From positions 1 to 18,030 of the forward strand of contig CAJNDS010001461.1 of the NCBI GenBank assembly GCA_905221605.1: a DNA stretch of 18,030 bases. The letters are read 5' to 3'. The notes under the pieces are model-generated. The model worked only from the letters and a program-made list of their open reading frames with translations, did not search any database and was not told the origin of the DNA. The first letter of the stretch is position 1, and each line of letters begins with the position of its first letter. Origin of the DNA: Symbiodinium natans (Eukaryota; Sar; Dinophyceae; Suessiales; Symbiodiniaceae). Shown here in pieces: positions 1 through 8,996 of the stretch. The translations under genes and the position numbers were made by a program.

Positions 1-588
1 GGTCCTAGCCTGGCTAGAGGAGGGGAAGAGTATAGCATTGTTTCGCATTCGCGCGACACCCAAGTCCATCAATTCCGTAACATGAAGCTGCAATTTGAAA
101 TGGGTGCAGTTCACACGCACGACGGGCACAACACGCTGTGTACTGGCGAAGGTTGACGACGATGTCACAAAACGCCTGCGCGATGCCCAAGCCCCGATGA
201 TACCTCCCCAGCGCCGACAAACAGCAGCCACTCTCGCGGTTTCCCTCAGGGATGGGAGGGCAACCCTATAATTCTCGCCTCCAGGAGCGACGTGAGGGAG
301 GCGAGTATAACAACAACCCCAATTCGACTGTTGTTGCCGCCAGAGGTACACTTGTGGAGGCTCAGAGAGGCCTTCGTGCGGCTCTATAATTAACCACAGG
401 CTCAAGCACACAGTGCACGCATCAAAGAGGATACAACGTAATGCATCCAATGGGCAGTCGTGAAGGTGTCTATCGCTGTGCCTGGAGGCGGGCCTACAGC
501 AGGCCGACGTAGGGCTCAACTGCGAGACAATCACAAGCAGCGGAGCAAGACGTTCCATATGGATTTGAGGGCTGGATGCCTCAACCAT
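1..588 (-). CDS. Partial hypothetical ORF, open at the left edge
   Basis: Reading the minus strand from an ATG at 588-586, the frame stays open for 196 codons to position 1 with no stop. An in-frame TAG lies about 50 bases upstream of the ATG, and the C-terminus lies outside the window. I do not recognise the product. The inferred protein is rich in Arg, Cys and Leu, with an internal basic stretch and no catalytic motif, signal peptide or membrane segment that I can name. It follows two long minus-strand ORFs in the same orientation, so it may continue that coding tract, but I see none of the motifs they share (such as VDWPVGT). An open frame of this length at about 50% GC can arise by chance, so it is a weak call. 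Confidence 0.25.
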   Translation of the reverse strand, partial: MVEASSPQIHMERLAPLLVIVSQLSPTSACCRPASRHSDRHLHDCPLDALRCILFDACTVCLSLWLIIEPHEGLSEPPQVYLWRQQQSNWGCCYTRLPHVAPGGENYRVALPSLRETARVAAVCRRWGGIIGAWASRRRFVTSSSTFASTQRVVPVVRVNCTHFKLQLHVTELMDLGVARMRNNAILFPSSSQART

Positions 589-785
589 GTCAGTGATGCC
601 TTCCTGAGGGGAAGGCGGTGGACTACCTCGGATCTACAGAGTTGACCTGAGCCAGCACTGCACAGCACCCATGAAAAAGTCCCGCCAACACATTCCCTAG
701 AATGCAAAACCGCGAAAGCAGTGTGAAACTGGAGAACGAGACCCTCATGCTTCCAAGGCCAAGCATTAGTGAAGGGGCGGGGTCC

Positions 786-2204
786 CTACTGCATTTTCAG
801 AAGTATGTTTGCATTCGGAGCAAAAGCTCGGAGTACTGCCGACGCAGGACTCGCAACTGCCCCTTGTGAGTCGGCCAGGACAAAAGATCGACACTCGAGG
901 TGCCCACTGCGTTCTCTCATCGCTTGCACGCATTTGACCATCAACAGGGACACAGGCCAGCTACAAGAAGCCAAAACAGGGCAAGGTAGGTCATTCCAAT
1001 CGCTTGGGTTGAGGAGCTGCAGGTGCCAGGACGGCCAGCCAACAGTGACGGGTGGATGCGCAGCCCTTACAGCCTGGAGATCATTGTAGGCATATACAGT
1101 GAACGGTGTGCCCACCGGCCAATCTACCAGGGCACAGCACGGAGGGACAGGTAGGTGACTAAGTTGCGAAACAGCGAAGACCCCAAGGAGATCTGGCTGC
1201 AGGCGGTTCGGGCACAAGGCACATAAGGCAGGGAAAAGTTGAGTGGTAAGTTGGAGAGTATCCCCTTCAAGAGCTTCTTGTCGAAAGGGGGCAACGCACC
1301 AAACGATTTGAATCATACAGCCTTGATGTTGAGTAACGCGCACTAGGGTGAGATTGGCAACAAGGCCAGCATACCTTACCCTACAACGAGAAGCTGCTTC
1401 ACGGACTGACCAAGGGGCAGGCACGTGACGTTGCAAGGTGGACTGTGTGCGAGGCCATAGACTGCCACAGTGGCCCTCTGCCTGCGGGTGAGGAGAATCC
1501 ATTTGGGCAGGCCAATGATGCTCATGAGCAAGTCGCCCGCCCAGGAGCTGCCTTGCAGGAGTTTGATTGGCAAAGTCAGCTGTAAACGGTGAACGCAGTC
1601 GGAGGAAGCGGAGGCTCGCGAGTGGGAAGTCTCCAACTGCATGGACGTCGTAAGTGCATTCGTCAAGAGGCGTGACTCCAAAGAACGCTCCGGCGTGTTC
1701 CCCCGTGGGAATCGCAAAGAAGGGCATTCCCCTCAGACCTTCCAAGAGAAGTCGGAACCAGTGCGAATTAACTGATGCAAGACCGGCCACAGACTGGATA
1801 GCCAATTGGCACCAATGAAGCATGTGCCAATGAAAGTCTAAGCCGCCCGAGACCTGGCCGATCTTTATTTCTTGTCTTATGCTCCAACTAAGCCAAGCCT
1901 GGAAGGCATCAGCGGCATTTTCAGTGCCATGAACACTCTGCAATGGCAGGGCAAGAACAACCTTGATGTTGCAGAGATCCACAAGAAGGCGTTGCGCGAC
2001 TGACGATGTCAGTCTTTGCACAGGGTCCTCTCCCCCTCCGCAAAGAGGAATTAGAGGGTCATTGCCTAGGACCAGCGTCAAGGCCACCGGGGACAAATCC
2101 AAGGACAGAGCTTGCGGCAGAGCAAGAGTACGGGCGTACTCAAGCTGCCTTGGGTCGCTGTCAAGGCAATCTTCCTCTGTTGACATGCTCAAGTTGGGCC
2201 GCAA
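786..2204 (-). CDS. Hypothetical protein, tandem paralogue copy B
   Basis: An open frame of 472 codons. The codon at 2204 is TTG; the first ATG in frame is at 2186, so the likely protein is about 466 residues. No known family is recognised. It is clearly related to the ORF at 2350-3717: both have VDWPVGT (residues 360-366 here, 325-331 there), an RSG-x-LE-x-R-x-FVL block (432-443 here, 396-407 there) ending in LLK, a Trp/His-rich block about residues 124-150, and a GCM motif at 295-297. The ordered co-linear matches show homology over most of the length. The matched points lie about 1.62 kb apart in DNA. There are many Trp, Cys and Leu residues and no clear transmembrane helix. It could be a host gene family, a retroposed cDNA, or ORF1 of another retroelement. 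Confidence 0.55.
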   Translation of the reverse strand: MRPNLSMSTEEDCLDSDPRQLEYARTLALPQALSLDLSPVALTLVLGNDPLIPLCGGGEDPVQRLTSSVAQRLLVDLCNIKVVLALPLQSVHGTENAADAFQAWLSWSIRQEIKIGQVSGGLDFHWHMLHWCQLAIQSVAGLASVNSHWFRLLLEGLRGMPFFAIPTGEHAGAFFGVTPLDECTYDVHAVGDFPLASLRFLRLRSPFTADFANQTPARQLLGGRLAHEHHWPAQMDSPHPQAEGHCGSLWPRTQSTLQRHVPAPWSVREAASRCRVRYAGLVANLTLVRVTQHQGCMIQIVWCVAPFRQEALEGDTLQLTTQLFPALCALCPNRLQPDLLGVFAVSQLSHLPVPPCCALVDWPVGTPFTVYAYNDLQAVRAAHPPVTVGWPSWHLQLLNPSDWNDLPCPVLASCSWPVSLLMVKCVQAMRERSGHLECRSFVLADSQGAVASPASAVLRAFAPNANILLKMQ

Positions 2205-2266
2205 GGCAACGAGTCGTATAGTGTGGCGGAAGGAAAGTGACGTCGCGGGGCAGCCTCAGACTCCCA

Positions 2267-2303
2267 TGAGCCAAAGCTCTACTACGCTAGTGTGAGCCAA
2301 AAG
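2267..2303 (-). other. Pair of spliced-leader-like relics
   Basis: On the minus strand, TTTTGGCTCA occurs at 2303-2294 and CTTTGGCTCA at 2276-2267. The conserved dinoflagellate spliced leader ends in TTTTGGCTCAAG. The second copy is preceded by CGTAG at about the expected distance, which also matches the leader. Both lie 80-120 bases upstream of the first ATG (2186) of the 786-2204 ORF, where relics of a leader would sit in a reinserted cDNA. The matches are short and lack the final AAG, so this is a suggestion only. Confidence 0.3.
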
Positions 2304-2349
2304 GCGGCAAGAAGGCGTTACCAATTCAGCAAAGCCAGCCGTCCTAGCA

Positions 2350-3717
2350 TCAAAGTAGGCTGTGGGAGGCGGAGACCAATCTAAACAGGTGACCTTCGAA
2401 GGTGAGGCACTTATACTTAAGAAGCACCCTCGCATCCTCATGGAACGCTGTTTGGATTTTGGTGCACGTGTCCGCAACAAAGCCCTGTTCATCGCAAAGT
2501 ACGAAAGCCCGACTTTCAAGGTAACCACTCCGTTGCCGCATGTGTTGCACAATTAGGATTTGCAACATTAGGACCGGCAGCATTGGATCGATTGTGAGAT
2601 TGAGAGGGAGCATCCCATCAGGCGGATTGACAATACAGAGGCGCCTACTAAAGTAAGACCCTACCAGGACCGGATGCGCCTCTACCATGTGCTCAAAGGA
2701 GGGGAAGGCAACAGCAATAAAGACCGTGCCAACAGGCCAATCAACAAGAAAGCTGACTAGAGGGACAGCAAAAGTCAGTCCCTGGACAACTACTTGGATT
2801 TGCACCAGATTGAGATCAAGTCGGAAGGCCATGTTTTCCAGGAGGAGCGGAAGAAGTTCAGCGCCTAGTTGGGTAGAGTCAAGGAGGTACCACTCTCCGT
2901 GCGTGTAGGGTGAGCAACACATGGTGTACTTGAGCATACATCCAAACTCGAGTCCAACTTCAACGAGGACGAAGGTGGCGATTTGGCCAACGAAAGCACA
3001 GGTCGCACCAAGACCCTGTTCGTGAAAGGCGCAGGCCGTTTGGGTGGTGAACTGGTACTCTTGCACTCGTGGCGCACCGGTGCCATTCTCAGCTGGGAGG
3101 GGCCCAGAGGGGCGTTTAAGAACGCCAGGCCAAAAACCATGGTGGGTGGCACGAGCAAGCAGGGTGGGAGGTGACCTTTGGTATGCGAGAAGAGGTGCAT
3201 GAAGACGGAAAACAAGCAGACAGGACAGCGAGCTCAACCGAAGAAAAAACACCTCGTAGCTGCCCAGGGTGGTAGTGGCAATTCTGCAAGATGCATGCAA
3301 TGTTACCGGGAGCGCAATTATATACGCCTGCCCGATGTGGCCAGCAAGTACATTATGCCACGCCACACTCACCGAACCCATAGCGCGCAGAGTTTGCAAC
3401 CCCCATTGCTGCCACTCAAGGCATCCGCATCCATCTATCTCCCTTAACTGGAGGGCAAGTCCCTTGGACCGACAGCGGTGGATAAGCTGGAGAGCAGCCC
3501 CAACCAATTCGGAGGACTTTACATCGGCATCCAAGTGTGCACGAATGGAGACCGTGCCAGCCAGCTGCATAATGCAAAAGGCGATACTGGTCTCCAAGAT
3601 GCAGAATTTGTTGTCATACGAGAAGAGGCAGGGCGAAGTGTGGATGGAAGAGCCAAGAATCTTCCTAAGATGATCCGGCGGCTCCCATAACGAGCGCTTG
3701 AGCAAAATAACTGCCAT
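2350..3717 (-). CDS. Hypothetical protein, tandem paralogue copy A
   Basis: An open frame of 455 codons with a true ATG at 3717. Residues about 50-130 and 240-434 align in order with the ORF at 786-2204. Shared landmarks are a Trp-rich segment (LEWQQWGLQ, 100-108), GCM (259-261), VDWPVGT (325-331) and RSGYLESRAFVL (396-407), ending in LLK at 432-434. About 21 extra residues follow LLK and are not shared, so the true end may differ. The middle (about 150-240) is poorly conserved between copies and may hold compensated frame errors. I recognise no family or catalytic motif. The two copies are strongly diverged yet both keep long open frames, which suggests some period of coding selection. Confidence 0.55.
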   Translation of the reverse strand: MAVILLKRSLWEPPDHLRKILGSSIHTSPCLFSYDNKFCILETSIAFCIMQLAGTVSIRAHLDADVKSSELVGAALQLIHRCRSKGLALQLREIDGCGCLEWQQWGLQTLRAMGSVSVAWHNVLAGHIGQAYIIALPVTLHASCRIATTTLGSYEVFFLRLSSLSCLLVFRLHAPLLAYQRSPPTLLARATHHGFWPGVLKRPSGPLPAENGTGAPRVQEYQFTTQTACAFHEQGLGATCAFVGQIATFVLVEVGLEFGCMLKYTMCCSPYTHGEWYLLDSTQLGAELLPLLLENMAFRLDLNLVQIQVVVQGLTFAVPLVSFLVDWPVGTVFIAVAFPSFEHMVEAHPVLVGSYFSRRLCIVNPPDGMLPLNLTIDPMLPVLMLQILIVQHMRQRSGYLESRAFVLCDEQGFVADTCTKIQTAFHEDARVLLKYKCLTFEGHLFRLVSASHSLL

Positions 3718-4674
3718 GCATGTGTTAACTATATTCGGATGGGGAGGGGTAGGTGATCACAATGTTAGCAGTGATCCACCAACGAAGCAATTAACAGAGG
3801 AGCACGTAAAGGTACAAGTACCATAAGCGGCTATAAAGCCCACCGAGCACAAAGTACAAGGGGCAACCACACCCTCACTCAGTGGACACATTGGCACATA
3901 GCTCCACTGTCTGCGAACAGATGGCCAAAGTGAGGTGGGTCCAGCCAGGGGCATTAAAGCCAATAACGTGGCTCTGGATCTATTGTGTGAGAAGAAACAA
4001 GGTATGACTACCACGGCCAAAAGAAGTGATAGGGGAATTGTTCACACTCACACAGTTCACGGGCAATGACTGTTGCTCTTGGCGTTAAGACCTGGAGCAA
4101 TGCCTCTACCCTACCCCATCCAGTTTTGTGCCCGATTAAAGCCCCGACAACTCGTGAAGACCACTTGGGGGTCAAAGAAAAGTGCTCCGAAAGTGATTGG
4201 GCAAGCGCACGTTCTCCAACGCACGAGATGGCGCGGAGATTTGGTGCACTTATTTTCCATAGCATTGACACGGTAGCGCGAGGTTGAGTGGCAGCGTCCA
4301 GCCTTGCAATGACTTCAATGAGAGTCCATGCAAGTAGGAGTTTTTCCTCATCCAGATCTTCGACAATCTCGTGAATGATCAGTGGAAGGAGACGCCTCGA
4401 TATAAACGATCCTTATGGTACGGGGAAAGGGCTTCGTTCGACTTGCTTTCCTCTAAGAGAGCCACGAGGATCGCTCCCGCTGCAGCAGGGAGAACTGCGA
4501 GTTCGAAGTCAGCTGTGCTGGAATGACTACCAATGGCTTCATGGTAACGCCAAGCCAGGAGGCAGCGTGTGGCGGCCAGCATGTTTGGTTGTGCCCGGGC
4601 GTTCACAACTGGTCTGAGCCAAAGATGCCGCCATCACGAAAGAGGGAGGGTGGTTAAAATGGGGACTACACGCA
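3718..4674. other. Gap without a supported gene; decayed fragments
   Basis: No intact gene is visible between the 3' end of the retrotransposon and the copy A ORF. Three short minus-strand open stretches in different frames (4606-4379, 4271-4008, 4020-3757; up to 87 codons) could be remains of one broken coding region, but none has a recognisable motif. There is no poly(A) tail, which would appear as poly(T) on the plus strand, and no simple-repeat tail to mark the element's 3' end. Confidence 0.35.
4615..4624 (-). other. Spliced-leader-like relic
   Basis: CTTTGGCTCA on the minus strand, followed by G. It matches the last part of the dinoflagellate spliced leader (TTTTGGCTCAAG) with small differences. 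It lies about 50 bases beyond the stop of retrotransposon ORF2 and before the decayed stretch at 4606-3757. If real, it would mark the 5' end of a separately reinserted cDNA downstream of the element. Confidence 0.25.
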
Positions 4675-6381
4675 TCACAACGAGGGGGGTGTTGCCCACA
4701 ATCCCCTACGCGGAACAGCTGTAACATCAACGCGTCTCCTTTTATCGTCTCTTTGCCTCTCGACCTCTAGTATATCCTGAACTTCCAGGATAAGGCGCTT
4801 GGACGCCCTGTTGGTGGTTGCCTTTGGGCGCTTTGGGAGAGCAGGGCTATGACACGCGATACCCGCAGCGTTTAACGCATCAACTGCCGCATTAAATTCA
4901 CTCTTCGTGGTGGTAATAGCAAAGACATCTTGTAGGTTAGCAAATTCCTGGTTAGGTGTGACCTGTGGATGACAGTGCTGCCCCACCTGGATGAGCTGAA
5001 CCAACGCTTCAGTAGCCCCTTCGATGAAGGGCGAAACTGCGTTTCTATTTTTGACGTACACCCCGTCATGTACCCAAAGCACTGTGCCTGCGCAGTACGG
5101 GAGCATTGCAGCGAGCCCTTTTCGCATTACGAAGCTTTCCGCAGCTTCAAGTGCAAAAGTTGCCCAATTACTGTTGTTGACCCTTGCATCCGGTTGGTAA
5201 AAAGGGATTCCTTGCTGGATCATAACCTGGAGGGTAGCTTTGGCCTGCACCAAATGTGCAAGAAAACTTGCCAAGGCAGGGGGGATGGCATAAGCAGCAA
5301 TACTACCTTCATAAACATGCCGAAGGAAAGCATTGCTGTCCATTCCAACTGCTCTTTGCAACAAGTGCTTGGTTTGCACTGTTTGTGCTTTGGGCGCGCG
5401 AGCAAGGTGACTACTAAATAGCTCCCTGGCTTCAAGCAACGTTGGGAGGGGTGGGTGAGTAGGGCTGTGACATGTAAGGAGGCGCAAAAGCGTATAATGC
5501 GCACCTTTCATGTCGATTTCAATTGCGTTCGGTCCGATGGCCAAGAAACGTGTTAGCCTTTTACTCGTTTGCCAGTGCCGTATGGCATAATATCTACCCT
5601 GTGGGTGCAAAGATGGCCTTCGATACTGGACCAGCCCTGGCCACGTTGTATCAAGCTCGGGGGGAGGTTTGATCCGATTGTAGAGGCAAAACCGCAAAAG
5701 CAGTTCCGGATTCCAAAGTGGGGGGGCTTCAAGAGAAATAGTTTCAGCTCCGGAATGCAAATCCTGTATAGCTTGCAGGTGCCATTGCTTGGAAGGCAAC
5801 AGAATAGGCGGAAAGCACTCAGTGTTTATTTGCATATGAGGCTGACCCTCACCCGAGTCAAAGAAGACATCTTCATGAAGGGGTGCTTCGTAGCGGAGAC
5901 TGTTAGCAGCGATTCCTGCCAGGTGATCAGCGACTTTGTTGCCGACGCGAGGGACGTATGACCAATGCACTGTAATGGGTGTGTGCGTTAACTTTTGCCA
6001 CATGTTGTCCAGTTTTCGCACTAGGTCTTCCCTATGTAGTCTCAAGGCACCAGCAAAGTGCTTTACAATGTTGATGCAGTCGCCCTGAAGGATAACCTCC
6101 CTAATTTGATTACTAGCAGCTAGAGATAATGCCTTGTCTAACGTTGCGTCAGCGGCGCATATTTCCGCAAACATAGAATCTGGACAAGGCTGGAGTGGGA
6201 TGGCAATCGTATCAAGAATTACCGGGACTGGTCCGGGCGACCATACGATACCACCCGCACCACCGATACCTTCTTGCACGTGGCAGCTGCCGTCAAATTG
6301 AGCAACAAGGTGGGTATCTTTGACAGGTTTTAACTCAACAATAAGTGGAGTACCTACAGGGATTGGCCTTAAGCCGTAACT
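4675..6381 (-). CDS. ORF2 C-terminal part: RNase H plus polymerase-like domain
   Basis: The frame opens after a TAA at 6382-6384; the first in-frame near-start is a GTG at 6279, but the domain begins upstream. RNase H removes the RNA strand after reverse transcription. All four acidic residues are visible: Asp in FDGSCH (6292-6294), then, counting from the GTG, Glu39 (FAEICAADA), Asp67 (QGDC) and Asp118 (KVADHLAG). After it come about 370 residues not typical of LINEs. They contain IEIDMKGAHYTLLRLL (Asp256), a Lys/Arg-rich stretch with a VYEG motif (323-326), a Glu-containing helix (378-386) and VLWVHDGVYV (His404, Asp405). This order resembles motifs A, B and C of family A DNA polymerases, especially divergent virus-like ones. 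The end is basic (KRPK, KRRR). This part is joined to the RT frame by a one-base shift near 6375. RNase H is confident; the polymerase resemblance is tentative. Confidence 0.8.
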   Translation of the reverse strand, partial: SYGLRPIPVGTPLIVELKPVKDTHLVAQFDGSCHVQEGIGGAGGIVWSPGPVPVILDTIAIPLQPCPDSMFAEICAADATLDKALSLAASNQIREVILQGDCINIVKHFAGALRLHREDLVRKLDNMWQKLTHTPITVHWSYVPRVGNKVADHLAGIAANSLRYEAPLHEDVFFDSGEGQPHMQINTECFPPILLPSKQWHLQAIQDLHSGAETISLEAPPLWNPELLLRFCLYNRIKPPPELDTTWPGLVQYRRPSLHPQGRYYAIRHWQTSKRLTRFLAIGPNAIEIDMKGAHYTLLRLLTCHSPTHPPLPTLLEARELFSSHLARAPKAQTVQTKHLLQRAVGMDSNAFLRHVYEGSIAAYAIPPALASFLAHLVQAKATLQVMIQQGIPFYQPDARVNNSNWATFALEAAESFVMRKGLAAMLPYCAGTVLWVHDGVYVKNRNAVSPFIEGATEALVQLIQVGQHCHPQVTPNQEFANLQDVFAITTTKSEFNAAVDALNAAGIACHSPALPKRPKATTNRASKRLILEVQDILEVERQRDDKRRRVDVTAVPRRGLWATPPSL

Positions 6382-8984
6382 TTAAGGTGCAGATTGCCGC
6401 AATGACACATTTTAGGCCATAGAGCAACATTAGGGACGCCAAGGGTCTGTTGATACATAGGTGCAAGCAAGTAATGCTGTGCATCTAATGTTGCTAAGAC
6501 ATCCCCTATATTGGCATTCCTGGGGGAGACGGTAACACCTTGGGCGCTTGCTTTAATTAAAGCAGAAAGGGGATGCTTGACCTCAATATGGAGTCTTCCG
6601 TCGTTGCAACAGGGCTTGCAGCGTTCCGTGTCAACCCACCATGCCGGTAATGCTTTGGGAAGTAACATCCTCGGGATGGTATTCCAAAGACGTGACGCGA
6701 GCTTGGGTATGTTACTGATGTGTTTGGCCCGTTGCGGTGTCTCACACCATCCAGGGTGCCAGGTGCATTGCTGTTCCATAATATATCTTCTTATGGTCGC
6801 AATCCATGCTAATAGGACGGCACAGAATTTCTTGTCAATCCCTCCCTCAACATTGATCTTAGGAAGGGCAGTGTGACACAGGGAGTCAAACGATGCAGTG
6901 CCAGCATATCCCAATGTGACTAGGACAATAAAGAGGGAGGCTTTGGTGACCACACAAGCCGTAAGCCAATGCTCTGTTGTGTTTGCTCCCAGCCCACAGA
7001 GCAGGCAGTGGCTTTGGATGAAAGTACACTGGTGCTCATTGGGTATAGCTGCTCTGTAAGTAATAGTTCTAGCCGGAGCACCAGGCATTGCCGCACATTG
7101 CAGGAGTGGTGCTTGGTTAACATCACAGCAAGGCAGCATGCAGCTGATGGCATGGGCAAGGTCATCAGGGCAGCTTTGGTTGAGATGACAGAGTTTGCAG
7201 ACTGGCATGCTGCCGAACCCATTGTCATACCAGAGCTCTTTCCCTGTTTGTTTGCGTAGGCAGACTCTACATTGCTCGTCCCTAGAGGCATATTGCCTGT
7301 ACACAACATATGCATCGGCTTCTTCAACAATGGCCCATCTAAGCGCGTAGCAACGAGTGACATCCGAAGCCACGTTCTTTGGCGGGAGGTTTAGCGCAAG
7401 CAAAATGGCACATAGCTGTCTCTCATGTGCATGGTTCGCAACTTTTTGTCGAAGATATCCTTGCGCCTGAACACAAGCAGCATTGCGCAACACTGCTCTA
7501 AGCGCAATTTGCGCCTGCTTGAGCTTGCGACCGCCTGAGTGAGGGCTCACTCGAGGCAGCGCAGCAGATAGGGCATCATGGCACTTGCTTTTGAACTGCT
7601 CAATGATTGGTGAGTCTCCTAAGGAGACTGATTTCTGAATGGCTTGCCTGGCTTGCACAAGCAACGAATGGTAGAAGGGAAGGTTGGCCGCATGCGCATT
7701 TTCAAGGTCATGCAGGATAACGTTTAAAGCCCATTTGCCTCTCCAGCGCAGCAGTAGGCCAACTTTAGATAATATGGCGCCTATCTCAGGATCCGTTGCC
7801 CTAGGCGCTTTGATAAAATCAAAAACGCCCGCCATATGTTTGGCCTGAATCCAGGGACGCCCCAAAATAGTTGAGCTGGCAATAGCTAGTGCTTTGAGCA
7901 TATGCCTTTTGGTGAAGGCGTACAAGGAATTGCAGAAAAGAGGGCAAGAGGCAATGAAGGCCGTATGGAATTGAATCCTGGCAGGCATTGATGCAGTAAG
8001 GGAAAGAGCTTGTTTATTCCTTCTCAACATATTGCACAAGGCCTTATCAAGGATCAGCATGCGCAGGGAAACATCTGACATTTTCCTTTGTCCAACCCAA
8101 TGGATTTCATCAATAGACGTTGCTTGCTCCCATTCATATTTTGACATGCGGCCACGCAGGATAAAGCCCAACATTGTTGCAGTCTCAGCAATAATCTTAG
8201 ACCCCCAAGGCGTCATGTCGAGGAGAAGGATATCAGCAGTTTTGAAGGGCTTGTTGGTAAGAATAGAAGTTTTGCATTTGCATTTGCAGGGCGATGCAAT
8301 AATGCAAGCCAACAAAGCCTGGAAATTTTGCTGTTGTGTGCACATGCAAAGCAGCATATCGCTAGACAGGACGTAGCATTTGCTTCCGCTTACTAAGAGC
8401 AGTCCGTGTCGCACGTCAAGCCTAGTCAAGGACATCCTCAAGCACAAGGCTTGATGCAATGAGGGACCTCCAATGGTGAGAGTATTGCTCGGTGGAAGCT
8501 GTTTGGACTCAATCCAAGCGACACCAAATTGGGCTATGCATGCTCTGACATCCCCAGGGAGAACCTGTAAAGAAATAAACCCTGCTTGGAAGCATTGGTG
8601 ACGGAGAACTTGTAACCCCGCGCTGTGCGCTGGTTCGAAAGTTCTTTGTGCCTTTTCCACCCAATGCAGGCCTTTGGAGGCAGCGCTGTTATCGTCCATG
8701 TAAGCCGTTAGTCTTATGAAGGAAGAAATGTCGCGCAGCGCCCAAATCAAGGGATCTAAGGCGAGACAGAAAAGGACAACAGAAGTCGCCCTTCCCATAG
8801 CAAGGCCTTGGTGGATGGAGATAGGCTCGAGCAAGTAACCTTGCACTTTATGCTGGGTGCGCCTCCCAAACATAAGGTGGATGACGTAAGCTTTGATCCA
8901 GGCAGGGGCAGCTCTTGCCGCTAAGCACTGTAGTACCCACCAGGGATTCACCCGTTCAAAGGCCTTGGCAAAGTCGGAAAGCAT
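6369..8984 (-). CDS. ORF2 middle part: reverse transcriptase catalytic core and Cys/His clusters
   Basis: This is the RT palm and thumb of the LINE polyprotein, which copies element RNA at a nicked target. Motif A is SDFAKAFERV (Asp4), motif B is HQGLAMGRATS (59-69) and motif C is AYMDD (YMDD 95-98, DNA 8691-8702), so the catalytic aspartates are present. After about 450 residues without recognised motifs come Cys pairs C572/C575 and C596/C599, then C660-x2-C663-x8-H672-x4-C677, a zinc-knuckle arrangement like the one after RT in many LINEs. The ATG at 8984 is only the first Met after an in-frame TAG (8994-8996); the protein is continuous with the frame upstream of that stop. The end at 6369 is also artificial, because RNase H continues in another frame. 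Confidence 0.9.
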   Translation of the reverse strand: MLSDFAKAFERVNPWWVLQCLAARAAPAWIKAYVIHLMFGRRTQHKVQGYLLEPISIHQGLAMGRATSVVLFCLALDPLIWALRDISSFIRLTAYMDDNSAASKGLHWVEKAQRTFEPAHSAGLQVLRHQCFQAGFISLQVLPGDVRACIAQFGVAWIESKQLPPSNTLTIGGPSLHQALCLRMSLTRLDVRHGLLLVSGSKCYVLSSDMLLCMCTQQQNFQALLACIIASPCKCKCKTSILTNKPFKTADILLLDMTPWGSKIIAETATMLGFILRGRMSKYEWEQATSIDEIHWVGQRKMSDVSLRMLILDKALCNMLRRNKQALSLTASMPARIQFHTAFIASCPLFCNSLYAFTKRHMLKALAIASSTILGRPWIQAKHMAGVFDFIKAPRATDPEIGAILSKVGLLLRWRGKWALNVILHDLENAHAANLPFYHSLLVQARQAIQKSVSLGDSPIIEQFKSKCHDALSAALPRVSPHSGGRKLKQAQIALRAVLRNAACVQAQGYLRQKVANHAHERQLCAILLALNLPPKNVASDVTRCYALRWAIVEEADAYVVYRQYASRDEQCRVCLRKQTGKELWYDNGFGSMPVCKLCHLNQSCPDDLAHAISCMLPCCDVNQAPLLQCAAMPGAPARTITYRAAIPNEHQCTFIQSHCLLCGLGANTTEHWLTACVVTKASLFIVLVTLGYAGTASFDSLCHTALPKINVEGGIDKKFCAVLLAWIATIRRYIMEQQCTWHPGWCETPQRAKHISNIPKLASRLWNTIPRMLLPKALPAWWVDTERCKPCCNDGRLHIEVKHPLSALIKASAQGVTVSPRNANIGDVLATLDAQHYLLAPMYQQTLGVPNVALWPKMCHCGNLHLKVTA

Positions 8985-8993
8985 GACTGTGTA

Positions 8994-8996
8994 CTA
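8994..8996 (-). other. In-frame TAG inside the reverse transcriptase
   Basis: The plus strand reads CTA, so the mRNA reads TAG between ELKDA and YTVMLSDFAKAF. The frame is the same on both sides and the interruption sits a few residues before RT motif A. A single base change would restore a sense codon. It is most likely decay; readthrough or sequence error cannot be excluded. Confidence 0.85.

Larger units (their letters stand above)
786..3717 (-). repeat. Diverged tandem duplication, unit about 1.62 kb
   Basis: Two head-to-tail copies of one coding unit, recognised mainly at protein level. Equivalent motifs (VDWPVGT at 2745-2725 and 1127-1107) are offset by 1618 bases. Some DNA similarity survives there: both plus-strand segments contain GGCCAATC in the same context. 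No further copy is obvious to either side. Confidence 0.5.

Noticed and set aside
769-1089. 106-codon plus-strand frame
   Set aside because: Antisense to the copy B ORF, whose homology to copy A supports the minus strand.
4969-5421. 150-codon plus-strand frame
   Set aside because: It lies antisense inside the ORF2 C-terminal domain, which has strong motifs.
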